A stretch of DNA of 64,000 nt from Paulownia fortunei (Eukaryota; Streptophyta; Magnoliopsida; Lamiales; Paulowniaceae), in NCBI GenBank assembly GCA_019321725.1, contig CM033123.1:3108960-3172959 (forward strand). Direction: 5' to 3'. Under the pieces are notes generated by a model. The model worked only from the letters and a program-made list of their open reading frames with translations, did not search any database and was not told the DNA's origin. Positions 39,925 through 53,700 of the stretch are shown here, one piece after another (position 1 is the first letter of the stretch; each line of letters starts with the position of its first letter). Made by a program: the position numbers and the translations under genes.

Positions 39925-40220
39925 ATTTTGAAAATCGGACCGGACGGGCCAATTCAATTGAAAATCGAAGGTTAGTCCGGTCCAGTTTAACATATAAAAT
40001 TGAATTTTCGATTTGATAGGTTTTTTATTATTTATTATTTTTTAAAAATTTTAAATTTGATATTTTGTTATATTTATGTGATTATTTAAATTTTTTATTT
40101 TATTAGATGATTATTTATTTATTTATTTATTATATATTTAAAATATATTATATAATAATTAATTTATTATATTATTATTTATATAATTTAATAAAAAAAT
40201 ATAATTAATTTTCGATTGGA
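39925..40220 (+). mobile_element. Interspersed repeat, family Q copy 1
   Basis: Starts with a G/C-richer end (ATCGGACCGGACGGGCCAAT) and runs into an AT-rich body containing AAATTTGATATTTTGTTATA and AATAATTAATTTATTATAT. The reverse complement of 58990-59400 contains the same order of motifs. No ORF. This fits a non-autonomous element; class unknown. Confidence 0.6.
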
Positions 40221-40503
40221 ATTAATGTTTGTGTGAGAGAGAAAGGGTCCCCCACACTTCCAACCCTAAAGTTAATAAATGCTTTTACAAAATATAGAAA
40301 CTCTCACTAACCTGTCTGCAATCTGCATGGTGGAGGTGGTGGCGTGACAATATTCAATTTGCATCAATAGGGACCACTCTACGTCTACTAATTTTTGTTC
40401 TTATTACTATATGGCTTTGCATAGCTTTTCCTTCACCTATTCTCTTATCTTTTATCCACTAAAACCATATTCCCCTTTAACTTCCTCTCCTACTTCGGAC
40501 CTC

Positions 40504-40511
40504 TATTTATA
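40504..40511 (+). promoter_or_regulatory. TATA box of MIR167
   Basis: TATTTATA lies about 180 bases upstream of the mature miRNA, followed by a C/T-rich stretch typical of a plant transcription start. It would place transcription start near 40535-40540. Position is the only evidence. Confidence 0.5.
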
Positions 40512-40639
40512 CCACATATGCCACTCTCCTTCTTTATGCAAAACCTTTTGCAGAAGATGAAGAAAAAAACTCATCTATACATATAGGGCTCTCTATATTT
40601 TTCTTGCCCCCATATCCTATGTGCCCTAATGAGAATTGA

Positions 40640-40770
40640 CCAAGAGTTCTTGGTAATTTTTGTTCACCGTGCTATAGTATCTGTTGAAGCTGCCAGCATG
40701 ATCTAAACCTTCCTTCTTGTTAAGGAAAGATCAGATCATGTGGTAGCTTCATCTGATGCCCGTTGCGCGA
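40640..40770 (+). ncRNA. MIR167A: MIR167 precursor (hairpin)
   Basis: The 21 bases at 40685-40705 (starting TGAAGCTGCCAGC, ending ATGATCTA) match mature miR167 exactly, by memory of the family. The opposite arm, about 40733-40753 (AGATCATGTGGTAGCTTCATC region), pairs with it apart from one bulge and one or two mismatches and fits the star strand with 2-base overhangs. The loop is short (about 27 bases). miR167 directs cleavage of ARF6 and ARF8 mRNAs in auxin signalling of flowers and roots. A good donor (AAG|GTATGTGG) near 40854 suggests the primary transcript is spliced downstream. Symbol A is proposed from neighbourhood with DMC1. Confidence 0.95.
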
Positions 40771-43700
40771 AAAAACCCTAATTTTTCAAGAACCCTATTC
40801 TCAGCTTGACACCCCCTAAACTTTCCCCTAGGGTTTTTCCTGCTGGAGAAAGGTATGTGGATCCTTTCTTGTATCATTTATAGTTTCTTTTTCTGAATTT
40901 CGTGCTTTACTTTTATCTGCTATGTGTTTTGGAGGAATTTAACATGTTTTGTCTGCATAGGTTTTTATTCCATTTTTGTGTAAGAACTTATGTGAAAAAT
41001 GTTTGATGGATTGGTTGTTTTATTTTTTTTTCCTTTTTTGTTGAATGGGGATTTTTGTGCGACTCCAACATTTCATGATATCAAGATCCAAAGTTTTTCC
41101 CTGAGTGCACTGCCTCAATGCTTAGATTTTCCATAGATTAGGAAAATTCTGTCTTATTTACATATGTTCAAATTTCATGTGTACTGATTTCTGCCACTTA
41201 TCAGTTTCAAGAAGACCTTTTCTTCTTGACAGTTATAATTTCTGAATAACCCTATGGTTTTATCTTTTTACCTGGCCAACGAATTGGGATTTTACTGCCG
41301 GGGTTAAATGCTTTCTTTGTGATTGCAAAATTCAAATCTAGTTTTGGCCGCTGAACTTTTGTTAGTTTTAGTCCTTTCATCTGTTGAGCGTTTTGACATA
41401 AATTTAATTCTTTTACAATTGAATCATCCATGGTTAGTAGGGTTTCTTGAACCTTGAAAGTACTGTTGTAAAACTAAAGATCTTATTAGGGATCCCTCAT
41501 ATATTAATCTTTCATGGACATTCAAAAATTTATCTGAAGCATCCCCCTTTCCCCACAACCAAGATTTAAAGGAATAGAGGAAATGAAGGAAATATTATAT
41601 AAAGAAGCTCAAACTGGAATTCTTGTTAGATCTTTTGGCCTTTCACCTGTGCTGTAATTGTTTATTGAATTTTGATGTACCCTCTTCCCTTGTCCTCTTC
41701 ATTTCAAACAAATATACAGCTTTTCACTTTTGGTTTGTTCCAATGTAATATTTGTTCTAATTGAAATACTCTGTCCTGAGGAATTCTGTCCAGGGATCAG
41801 TATTTATAAACCTTGAACAGTACTACGATTCCTAGCTTAACTTTTCTCTATACTAGGATTATGGATTTTGTCTGCTCTTTTGTCTAGATACCAGAAAATG
41901 TCTTGCGCATTTAAACTGCCTATTCATCTGCACCGAATCCGAGTGCTCTAACTATGAATCAGCTAGCAAGCTTGATTTTGTCTCATTTCCAGGTATTAAT
42001 TCACCTAGCATCTTCATCTGTATTTTCTGTTGGCTTCATTGGGGCAGTGACGCTGCTAGTGTCCCCACTCTGACATATAGCAGCCGCCCGCCCCCAACAC
42101 CCGAAAAGTAAAAAATAAAAAATAAAAAAAAATCTGATTTTTCCAAACGCCCTTTAATTCTCTCTTACATTGTGTGTGTAGCTATGAGGTGATGTACTGA
42201 TGTTGAGTACGGAAAAAAGACTTTGAAGCCAGTTTAGCTCAATTCATATTTTAATCTAAATTGGGTTCGAAATTTGACATGTACAAATCTGTTACTCAAA
42301 TTAATTTCTGCATAAGGGACAAGTAATCTGTTTTGGTGCAGAGGTCTCAAAAGAGTACATATGGGTTTTGAAGCCTTTCAGTGTTTGCAGAATGTAGAAG
42401 CTGAATGGACAGCTAGTAGTCTAATGCTTGGGCTAATGAACAGTGTCATGCATGGGAATACTATAAACTATATTTTCACACAATCTTAGAGGGATAAACT
42501 CACTCACACACACACACAGAGACATATATACTTACACATATAGATATAATGACATTTTCTTGATGAAATTGTACTAGATCTGGCCCATATTTCTGTTAGA
42601 AAGCTTCATTTTTTGGGCAAGGTTCCACATATCTTTTGCAATCCCAAGTAACCAACTTACATGAAATGTCAATGATTCTCTAACTATTTTTGGATCCTTG
42701 TTTGTCACCCTCAGTCTCCTAGGGTTTGTTACTTTGCATTTGAGGAATGATACCCTGAAGTGACATCCAGCTATATATATATATATATATATATATTTAT
42801 GTATATATGTAAACCCTCAGCAAGTGCCATATCCTCAATATTGTTGTCTATGTTATTATTACAAAGAGTGATAATGTTGATACACTGAATCGAATTATGT
42901 ATCATGGGCTTTAACGGTTGAAGAGATTGTGAACAAAGTGGAATAACAATTGTGTGATGATAAGGTAGGTTGTGAAAAAGAATATTCCTCAGATTATCAA
43001 GAACTCATTGCTGAATAGTTTTGATTAGAGTAACACTACACCAGTTTGAGGCATATTATGAAAATTATATTTATCATACGATTTGTCAAAAAATTAAAAT
43101 GGATTTCTTTATTTTATCGCTTTGTTTCCTTCCTGGAAAATGGTTCATTGCAGGAGGTGGGATGCTATTTCAGTTATTTAAGTTCTTTTTATTTTTTAAT
43201 TGTGTTAATTACAATTGTCTTCCCTTTAAGAAGCTGCACTCTGAGTTTAGATACACAAAAGCGGCAAAAAATAATGAAATGCTCTTTCAAAAATTTAGCC
43301 ATTTAGGGCCAAAAAATTAGTCATTGGTAGCTGTCTTTTGGCCCTTACTTGTATGTATATAATGTGGTATCACTTTTTACTTGTAGGGTTGATGAGCTGC
43401 AAAATTGATGAGTCGTAAAGCTTATGGGTTGCATAGCTGTGAAGCTACGGGGACGATCATGCGAGAGAAGGGGTTGAGCATCATTAGTAAGGAAGAAGGA
43501 AAGAAAGGGGCAATGGAGGTGAAGGGGAGATAGAGAATGAGAGCGAGGGGAGGGAGAGGGAGAGAGTTGAGACTTAGAATTGAATCGAATTGAAGTTTTA
43601 ATTGAGTTCAAATAACAACAATTGGCGTTGAGTTTAAGTTTGAAAGTTTAAATTCAAGATCCAAAAGTCTCATATAATTACCAGGCAAATGATATTTAGA

Positions 43701-45900
43701 TTTTAGATCTTTGGAAGTTTTTAGCGCAATGAAATTCAATTACAAGTATATTGCAAAGACACTATTTTAGCTATAAAAGTATTATCAATACACCCCTTTC
43801 TAAACTTAAAGATATTACCAAAACATCAAGAGCATAATAATTATTTAATAAATATATTATTTGACTATTATTTTGTTTTTTAAATTGATGCAAAAGTGGT
43901 TAATTTACGATCACTTTAAACTTTTTAATAGAACAAATTTAAAGGTAAGATTTTTGTAATTATTTAAAAAAAAGGAAAAAAATTGGTAATGCCACTAAGG
44001 GGAAGTAAGAACCCATTTTATTAATTTCCTTTTGTTTCTTGTCATTTAGGTACTCTAAATTGGAGTCACTGCGCATCTTCTTCATTCCATTAATGCGTAA
44101 TTGCCAAAGCGTTATCTTCATATGCTACGAGGGGAGCGCACTGACACAAACACTGGTTCCAATTTTCATCACAAAATAAAAACTTATCCAGATCCTAGTG
44201 GCAAAATGTCGAGAAAGACATATACCTTTTAAATTCTAATTTAATTTTAAATATTTATTTATGTGTCATGATATATTCTTATGAGTATCTAAGTTCTATC
44301 AAAATAAAATTGAGTAAAAATAAACAACCTATAAGTAAGATATATATAAATATATATATTTTGATTACCAAACTAATAATCAAAATACTTATAAAAATTA
44401 TTGTTTTGAATATAAATATTATGAGATGAGATTTTAAATTTAATTTTTTTAAAAAATTGAGATTTAAGAAAAAATAGTAAAGAGAATAAGAAACAAAAAT
44501 GCAATAAAAGCAAATGAAATTATTCCATCTACTCTTTTTTCTTTCAATCTCAACTTTTAGAAATTAAAATTAAAATATCCTCTCATAGTTTTTTTATTTT
44601 CAAAACTTTGCTTGTTCTAATTTCGTTATTCAATTATGAAATTTTATATGTAGTACTTGTAGGTTTGTTTATTATTATATATCATGAAAAGTTAAACCGA
44701 CACTTGAAATAAATAAGGTTTATTCACCATTATAGAAAAAAAAAATTATGTAGAGAATTAATGGAGCCTATTCAATATGTATGAATTTAACATTTATTGT
44801 AAAATTAATGTATCAATTAAAACATTTGTGAAAAATCATGTACCAATTTAATATTTATGAAAAAATTCAAATATTAAAATAATATAATTTAGATAAAGGT
44901 CGAGGACAAGAAACTTTATTTATCAGAATATTTGAAAATTTTATACATGTGAAAAAGTTCGATATAAAGAGAAATGATGCCATCACTTTCTGAATGATAT
45001 TGCTATTTTAAAATCGCTTCTTCCTATGATAATAATCCACCATTTTAAATATATAACAATTAAATTGCTTATCACATAAATAAAAAGATGATTTATTTAA
45101 GCTGGCTAGTACAATACAAAATCATCTAAAACAAGTTAAATTTGATAATCTAACTTAAAATTAACTCAATTCGATTTATTTATATCCCTAATATTAACCG
45201 TAACTAACGAGAGCTTCCATTTAAACCCTTTTAAAATCTTAAACGAGTCCCTCTTGAATTATTTAATTATATTTCAGCTATTTATTTCGTTCTTGGTTCT
45301 TCGGTGTGAATTTCCAGAAAACAAGAGGAAGGCAAAAATAAAAAATACCTTTTTCACATAATTTACTACTCTTAAAAATGTATTTTAAAGTAAATTAGCC
45401 TCTAAAGGGCAGTTATGCTTGCAATAGAAGAGTATTAAATTGAAATTTATTTCAATCACATTTAATTATGTATTATCTAATATAACTGTATTAAAAGTAG
45501 TAAATTATAGTTAACTTAAATCCATTGGCTCAAAGCAGGCTGAGCAACGTAAGTCCAATGTGGCTTATATTACTTAAATTGGATTTGATATTTTTGGGCC
45601 TAAATTCAGCATTATGATTTGTAGTAAGTAAATGATAACACTGACGAATAGCAGTATCATAAGATAGCTGTTGGTTCCACTTTTTAAGTGAAAAGTCCAT
45701 TTGTATGTATTGCCAAGTAGTTGGTAAAAATATATTTCAATAATTATTATATTATTCAGTAAAATGGAAGACAGTAAAAAGAATTTCTTCTCTAAGTCTA
45801 ATAATTTCATTTTGTTTATATATATATATATATAGTTTCATAAATATGTGTGGAACCATATATAATAATCATTAACTTAGTGTATACATTGAATCTTTCA
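40771..45900. other. Region downstream of MIR167
   Basis: The first one to two kb may be intron and exons of the primary miR167 transcript. A TA microsatellite lies at 42774-42796. ORFs at 43021-43320 (+) and 43345-43611 (-) are low-complexity and not family-like. No protein gene is recognised. Confidence 0.45.
44470..44860 (+). mobile_element. Partial copy of the fold-back element family
   Basis: Shares order and sequence with 24765-25240: TGCAATAAAAGCAAA, then a T-rich stretch with TCTCAACTTTT, then AATGTATCAATTAAAA and CATGTACCAATTTA. The left arm is not clearly present. Confidence 0.55.
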
Positions 45901-46089
45901 TACATGATTGACTTTGAGCCCAAAACAGGCTGAAGAAACTAAGTTTAAAAGATTCGTTTAGTTTACAGGTCGAAACAAAGATTTAATCCAAGAAAACAAA
46001 TTCAATAAAACGATTTGAAGAAATTTATATCATAAACTCAACTCAATGGGCCTAATAGATTCATTTAGTGCATGCATTGCTTCACATAA

Positions 46090-46275
46090 TATTATACATC
46101 TGATCTTACAACTATAAATACCCCTCGTTTCATAATTGGAAAGTACGCAATCAATTAAATATTGATTATTTTCTAGTTTCTGATTTAATTCACCTATTCA
46201 ACTTACTGACTTGAGCGCCGGAGGATTTTTGTCGGGCTAACTGGCTCCCATAACGTTTGTTCGTGACGCAGGTAG
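46090..46275 (+). mobile_element. LTR-like remnant (probable solo LTR or TRIM)
   Basis: CTATAAATACCCCTCG at 46112 is a TATA element. About 90 bases on, TGACTTGAGCGCCGGAGG recalls the conserved region after the transcription start in many plant LTRs, followed by GTTCGTGACGCAGG. No partner LTR, primer-binding site or polyprotein was seen. Its outer limits are unknown. Confidence 0.5.
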
Positions 46276-47764
46276 TAATTCACTAGTCTCACAACTCTGT
46301 ATCCTATAAAGTTTATAGTTCATTAACTTTGCAGCTTATCAACCATACAAATAAAAATAATTTAACGTCAGAATTTTAATTTAATAGTATATTGGAACTT
46401 AATAAAGTATATCAAATGAATAATCTAATTGCATAAATAATTAAGAGTATGGTCGTCTTAACCGATTCATATCTAAATTAGTATTCACTTCAAAAGCTGG
46501 TGCCAACAGAATTTTAGTGCCGTAGCTTTCTTTTTAGTTTAGGCTGCGACGTCAAATTTCTATCCAAAAATTGATTTCAAAATGCCATCACTTTGCCACC
46601 ATTTCATTCTTTGCTTTAGCCTACAGAAAAATAAAATAAAATAAAATAAAAACACCAATTAATTTAATAAAGACACTCTCTAAATTAACAAAATATTAAG
46701 TTAAAACATATTAAGCTAATGTAAATTAGCTTACCAAAAGCCTACACACTAATTTCTAAAGGAAATTTATGCAGAAATATGGTTGAACCCTGCCAAAAAG
46801 CTTTTAAAGCTGAATATAATTAATAAAATGTTGTAGCATAAAAAGGTAAATTATACGAGCTTGTAATCTAATTGTGTAAGTAATTAGTTGTGTTCCAATC
46901 TAATAATGTTGCTTAGTGCACAACTGAAATGAAATTATAGTTGATCAAATTAAATTGAGAATTTGGATTAGAGTAGTAGCCTTAGTATTTTCTTATTTTG
47001 GTTATGGATTGCCGCCCAAACAAAAAAGTAAGTTTACATATCACAATTTTATCTTAAAATAAGTGGCACAAATTAAATTTTTTAGGAGACATTTAGGATG
47101 ATGAAACTATTCTTAAAATTATTTATCTATCGATATAATAAACCTTGTAAACTTTTTAGACCTCATATTAATGATATTTTTATATTTATTTCTTTGTAAC
47201 TATGTCAATTTTTGTTAATCTGTGTAGGTCAAGTTTTTCAATGTGTGTGTGTGTGTATGCATATATATATGATGATCTTTATGTCATAACATTCCTTACA
47301 TGATCATCAAAAGTTGACATAGTTATCAACGCGCACCAACTGAGTTTGTCCGTCCAAATAAAGATCAATAAAATTATACTTGTGATGTAATAATCGAGCA
47401 AAGATCAATAAAATTATACCTATACTTGTCACGTGATTAATCAAGCGCTCGGGATAAAAAATTTCTACCATTTTTGCGCGGTTTGACTCAACAATTTCCT
47501 AGTTATAAACAATTTGATTCTAGAGCTACTTACCAGACTATATATCTCGGAGAATGCACAGTTGATAATCCAGTTAACATATCAGAAGGAACTAATGCTA
47601 GCCACTTTTTACATCATTCATCTAAAGTTCAAAACCATGCGAAGCTGCATTTATAATCAAATATATACAAAGAAAAGGCCCTGCCATGCATAAGAAAACC
47701 CTATCACTAACCCTAGCTAGTTGATCTATTTCAGTCAGCTACAAGTCCTCCCTAACGCCCTTTT
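46276..47764. other. Intergenic region and AGO10 3' side
   Basis: AT-rich, with a short direct repeat (AAAGATCAATAAAATTATAC near 47359 and 47400). The last few hundred bases before 47765 probably include the AGO10 3' untranslated region. No other gene seen. Confidence 0.5.
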
Positions 47765-50700
47765 TCAACAATAAAACATTACTCTTTTTACATTTTCTTT
47801 GAGGGCCGGCAAAGGACGCACACCAGACTCTCCAGCTACTCGTGTGCCCTTGCCACCTTGACCACCGCCGCAGCCACTTTCCTGCACATCCGGTTCCATG
47901 TAGAATCTAGCCCGAAATGCAGCCAAATGTGCATAGTAAGCCGGAGGAACTGCGTTAAACCAGCAAACCACCGTCATTTTGGATGACTATTGTATAAAAC
48001 CATATGAAATTGTCTTTATGACAGGTGAAGATAACTAAACTTTTGAGCATTTTCATAAACTGACGGTGCTCAAGTTCTCTACGGTAGCATGAACCTTGTA
48101 TGGAAATCTAGGGATCAAGGGCAAAGTAGTGCAGAGGAGTATCTGGTATTAATCTGCTATTTTGATTCCATTGACAAGGAAAATAAATGTCCGTTGGTTT
48201 TGCCAAGGTCCTCCTATATACTTCCCATAGTTAAAAGTGTAAGGATTGAATTAATCAGGACAAAAAAGAAAGGGAAACAAGAAAGAAAGAGAGAGTTATT
48301 AAGGCCTAGAGCCTATATAGATATATACACTTTGACTATAGTACCTAAGCTTTTGTCCAACACGAGAACTCATTATCTCATTTCTATATCAAAGTCCTTA
48401 TACGTCATCCACAAAGAAAATAAGTTGATTAATAAGTTATACTTACAGCTTTTCCGTTAGTAAAATGGATGTATGTCTTAGCGCATATAGACATTGCCCT
48501 TCGTTTATTTAACCAAAATATGCACCCAGCCAAGACTTAATCTAATTTGAAAGGTAAAAGGAAGATAGGTAAAGTTCGCCAACAGTCCAAACCCCATTAC
48601 TTGAAATCTTAAGGTGGCATAGCTAAACATTGAATGTCTTATAATGGTATAAAAAATTTCAGGGTGCCTTAATTTGTTATGGCTGCCTTCCCTCTCAGCT
48701 CCTATGACTAGGGAATGGCTGTATGGCCTAAGGGACCTAGTTTGAGCCTGGGTTATATCAAGAGAAGCACCAGAGAGAGACCAACAACAAGAAGCAGCAC
48801 AAAGTCAATTCAATGAGGCAATGCGAGGAAAAATATCTCGACTTACCCACTGAGACAGAACGCGTGCACCTTGCGTATGTATAACAGAGATTGTTCGTCA
48901 ACGACTGAATTCCATCTGCAGTGAAATTGTTCTCATCCCAGAGTACATGGTAATGAGCAGGCCGGCTTGTCCCCTTCAAGTACCACACGATCAACATAAA
49001 ATCTTAAATGCATGTTAAAAGTAGGCAAACGCAAATTATTGAGAAGATTTTCTGGATGAGCCATAGATGTCAAATCCCCATGAAACAGTAACCCATACTT
49101 ACATTGAACCAGTCCCAAGAGTGTTGTAATCACAAGTTAACAAGAGCATAATAACAAAAAAATTCTCCACTGTGCAACTAAATTTGCACAAAAAACCATG
49201 AGTTAAAACACTGCTTAGACTATGAAAAAGTTGGTTGTTTAATGAAAACTTAGAATTTCATTCCATATCGTACAATAGCATATAACCTAACTTTTTTTTC
49301 AGTATGGATGCATTAACTTTAGATTGATGAGCAATAAATTGAATTTATTATACGCTGGAAAAATGCCTTTTATTTCCTTGTCAGATGCAAAAGCAACAGC
49401 CCTTCTTTGCTATTTCATGTTAATCTGAAAAAAGAGAACCAATGTTTTTACCTGAATTCCAGCATGGCTGCAAAGATAAAAGTCAAATTCTGTTGGATGA
49501 CAGATTTTAGAATCAACCACTGTGCCTGCAGAAAAAGGTACGTCATCTGACTAAAAACCAGAAATGTAAACTAAGTTCACATGGCTGCATGGCATGTCGT
49601 TGAAGAAAGTTATACTCTGCAAAAAAAGTAAAGTTACCAGGTAATATGTTTCCACTCTTGTCAGTGCTGCTCCTGTCCCTGTGATTGTTAGCAAACAGTC
49701 TGGTATGATGTCGTTTTTGAACTACAATAAACGTCACCGGTGGTTGGTAGTTTGGCTCCAAAGAGGCACAGGCCTACATAAGACCTTCATTCATCAGGAC
49801 CATTTATATGATACAGTAACACGGTCATTTTTAGGTAGTGGGGGAGTTTTAGAACAGAAGGGGAAAAAACAAATAAGAAAAGAAAAGAAAACAGGAACAT
49901 TGTTGCTAACCTTCCGAATAGCATCCAACTCAAACAGTAGCACTTGGTAAAACTGCCCTTCACTCACACCATCCCTGCTTATGTTATTTCCACCAGTCAG
50001 ATAAATATGCTCAAACAAGCTTTGCCAACAGCATGCAGAGTTGAAAACGTACAAGGTCAAATATACTTAAGCATGTCTTTAAGTACTTTTAATCAAAACC
50101 AAGACAAACCTAGCACAAAGGGTCATGAATGGGTCAATTGGTAGGTACTCTTAATAAGTCAAGGAGTTGTATGAGGGTGCATCTACCCTTGTATCACTCT
50201 AACAGTGAGTAACTTTTTGCTTGAATAAAGTCATACCAGCTGCCAAAGGACAACTATAATTTCTAACAGCTATTTACGTGTATTAGGACATAGCCTTATC
50301 AGGGACAGAAAAAAAGAACTTGGCATGTCAGTGGTCAAATGCATGAATGTTTGGAACATTCCCTTTTTCCAGTGTTGGATCAAAGAAACAATAGAAAAGG
50401 AGAACTGCAGCCATCATAAAGGATTTTTGAAAGGAGAACAATAACTGCTTATAATGGAGAAACTCACGCTATAATATTGTAGTTACAGGCAACATGTCTA
50501 TGCATATCAGCAACACAAACTGTAAACACCTATTATGTCAGAAACACAAGGTCTCAACTGAACAAAGCAGTACGCAGAAATGTCTAAACTCGTTATAAGT
50601 CGAGCATAATAAGAATCAGACAATAATACAATAAATTTCAGGTTCTGTTCTGATTGAATTGAAGATTATACTGCAGCTTCATCTTATTACAAGTTTTTGA

Positions 50701-53700
50701 CAAATACCTGCAATTAAATATTATGACATTAAAAAAGTAGCAAATAAGACAATTATACTGACCTGTAAAATATTATCCTCTGTGGCTTTTGCCCAGTTGC
50801 TTTTCTAAAAGAAACCAAAAGATCCCTGCGAAATAGAGCAAAGGAACTTAAATCATAAATACCAACAGCAAAAGCACACTCCACCACACCCACCACCCAC
50901 CCCCACCCCCAAAAAAAACAAGAAAATTAGTTATCAAGTATAAGAAAAGAAGATCATAGAGAGATGAAAGAGTAAATAACCAATTTAAGTAAACAGAATC
51001 AAAGGAATAGAAGAAGGGAATAACAAACAACCTGATCATGCCACCACTCACTGTGCCACGAACAGGATCATGCCAGGTCTTGTACAAATCTTGTATCAAT
51101 TCTTGTCTATGAGCTTGAGCACAAACCAATCCAGCATATTTTGTCACCTCAGGCCAATCCTGAGAAGCTACAACCTACATTTAGAAAGATACTTTAGCAA
51201 CCTGGAACAATATAATTTATAAATATGTGCCAAAAGGGGTGGCTTCAGTAAGAAACTGTACAGCAGCAATTGATGGACTGGACTCCTCTCCATTCTCAGG
51301 GTGTGTTACATCTGCTCCAAAGATAATTGTAGGTATGTCACTGACCAATGGTATTCTGCAGCTTATAGCATCCAAGAGAACAGTGTTTCTGCCACCCATC
51401 TGTTCAGCAAGATAGAAATTTCAGGAAAGAAACGGTAATAATAAGCGAATGAAGATGAGTTAAAGGTAAGTACTACAGGCTCTGATTGTTCATGAGATAG
51501 TGAGCCATCAGAAGGTTTATGAAACACAAATAGCCATATCATGAATCATCGGAAAAATCTACCGTACCTTAACATTTATTTTTAAGGATACATTAGCCAA
51601 ATATTGCTTGTTGATCTTGAAGACATGTTTTGTAAGACAGCACTGGGATATCAAACCAAGATCGGTTTCACATATTCGCTTCAGATCACCTATCACCACA
51701 GAAATTGATGTGTGATATAGATCTGATAATAGAAAAGCTAAATATCAAACTGGACAGTCGCTTTACTCTTTGAATAGCATACCATATAGGGACCCGTTGT
51801 TGTCAGGCAAAATAGCTAATAGAAGCTCCAATTCTTTTCCTTTTAATTTGTTCATGCATGCATGATAGACATGCTTTAAAGCTTTCTCTACTTGATCAGG
51901 CCGGGCTGTGTAGATTGGAATAACTGGTTCGGGATTAAATTCCTGCAAGAAGTGATTGCAATGATCAGATTATATAGTAGAGCATATGTTTGTACCATCA
52001 ATCTACAGGCATACAGGATAACAACGGGTAAAAAGAAGGAAGGATATTCTACCATGCCAGATACTTGACACATTTGAGCCAGCTCATTACAAAATCCACG
52101 AGCAACACTATCTTGGACACTCCGTGAGAAGTTAATACATGCCCAACGGCTAACAGTCATGCCATTGATCATTTTCTGTGCAAATAAAATTACCATAATT
52201 GAGTCACATGGAAAAACCAAGGACTAGCATTTTGCCATCCATGATGAAACTTAGAACGACAAGTAAACTTGACACAATCTCTCTAATAAAACAATGATAA
52301 GTGAAACCTTGTTCATCATATTCCATTGCCCTACTTGTGGCAAACAATCTTTTTCCTTTCCAGTCTCGTGATATTTCAACTGCATAAGTGGCTAACACAG
52401 GTTAGAGAGTAAACATTAACCATTTTATAGAAACAAAAGTAAGTCTTGAGAGGCAGCGTCTCACCCAGGGAGCAGGGAGAACTCTTGCCTCCACAGATGC
52501 CAGTTTTTCACTGATTCTAATTCCAAACTCCTTTGCATAAGGATCTTGTTCATAAGCATTTTGTTGGACAGTCTGCACCCAGAGAAAATAGGGCAAATGA
52601 TCATTCACCAAACCTTGGCCAATTCAAATAAAAATCTTAAAAACGTCATGAACCATAGAATAATCCTGATGCATATTTTAACTCCATTGTTGATCTCCAA
52701 TTATTTGACTATATCTCTTGATGACTCATAATGACAGTTACATATATTCACACAAGACACAATCACCGTCGCACTGTTTTAAGATCCAGTTCAGTGACAG
52801 GATATTTGTATACCTATTCGACTTCTCATTTTAGTGGAGCACAAACGGCACAATTTATGTTGTGATTCAGATTACTGTGATCAATACCAAATAAATTGGA
52901 ATAGTAAGTCCTATGACTTTTCAGTTTATCAAGAAATTTATTCTCGCAATATGTAAGAGAAGGTGAAGCGAAAAGTAACAATCATAGAATACCTGCAAAA
53001 TATCATTTTCCCGATCCCTTGGTCTTTGGCATGTGACCTTTAGTAGAGCAGTAATTTGTTTCTCGCTCAACCTTTTAGTATATCTTTGCCCCTCAACAAT
53101 TTTACAGGCCTGGGATGAAGAGCATTAGACCACCAACAGTATTTGATAGAAAAACAAATCTTACAGACCAAAGTTAAAAAATACCAACAGCTTCTGACCT
53201 CCATTGGTAAATAGTTTGCCTTCTTCTGGTTTCCTACTTGAAGGCAAGGCAGATGAGTATGCTGAATTGTGAAACCATACATTTCTTGAAAATATTCAAC
53301 AACTGACTTCATGGTTGAGTTGTCGTCAACAGGAAATCTGAAACGATATAGAACAACCAGATTACTCCAACTAGGTCAGAATCTGAAACGATATAGAACA
53401 GCCAGAATATTCCAATTAGTTCAGAGAGCTCAATAACAAGCACTGCAAGATTAATTTTTGTTAAAGGCACTCACTAGAAAGATAGCTAAAATCATTATTA
53501 TAAAAAAAGAAGAAGCTAGGTGACTAATTAAGTAATGAAGATGGTTGTGGAGAGAGCCAAATTAAATATTGTATATGTTAGGTTGGGTTTATAGATAGAT
53601 AAACTGATTCCTCGATCGTTATCTCATTCATTTACAGATCCTTCTAAGGGCCTGCTATTACTTTATTATCTCTTAGCAGATAGATGCCTTCAGACAGAAA

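Noticed and set aside
43345..43611. Minus-strand 88-codon ORF rich in Ser, Pro and His
   Set aside because: It is the complement of a purine-rich GAGAG tract; low complexity and no family resemblance.
47474..47656. Plus-strand 60-codon ORF
   Set aside because: No conserved motif, no splice partner; chance ORF near the AGO10 3' end.
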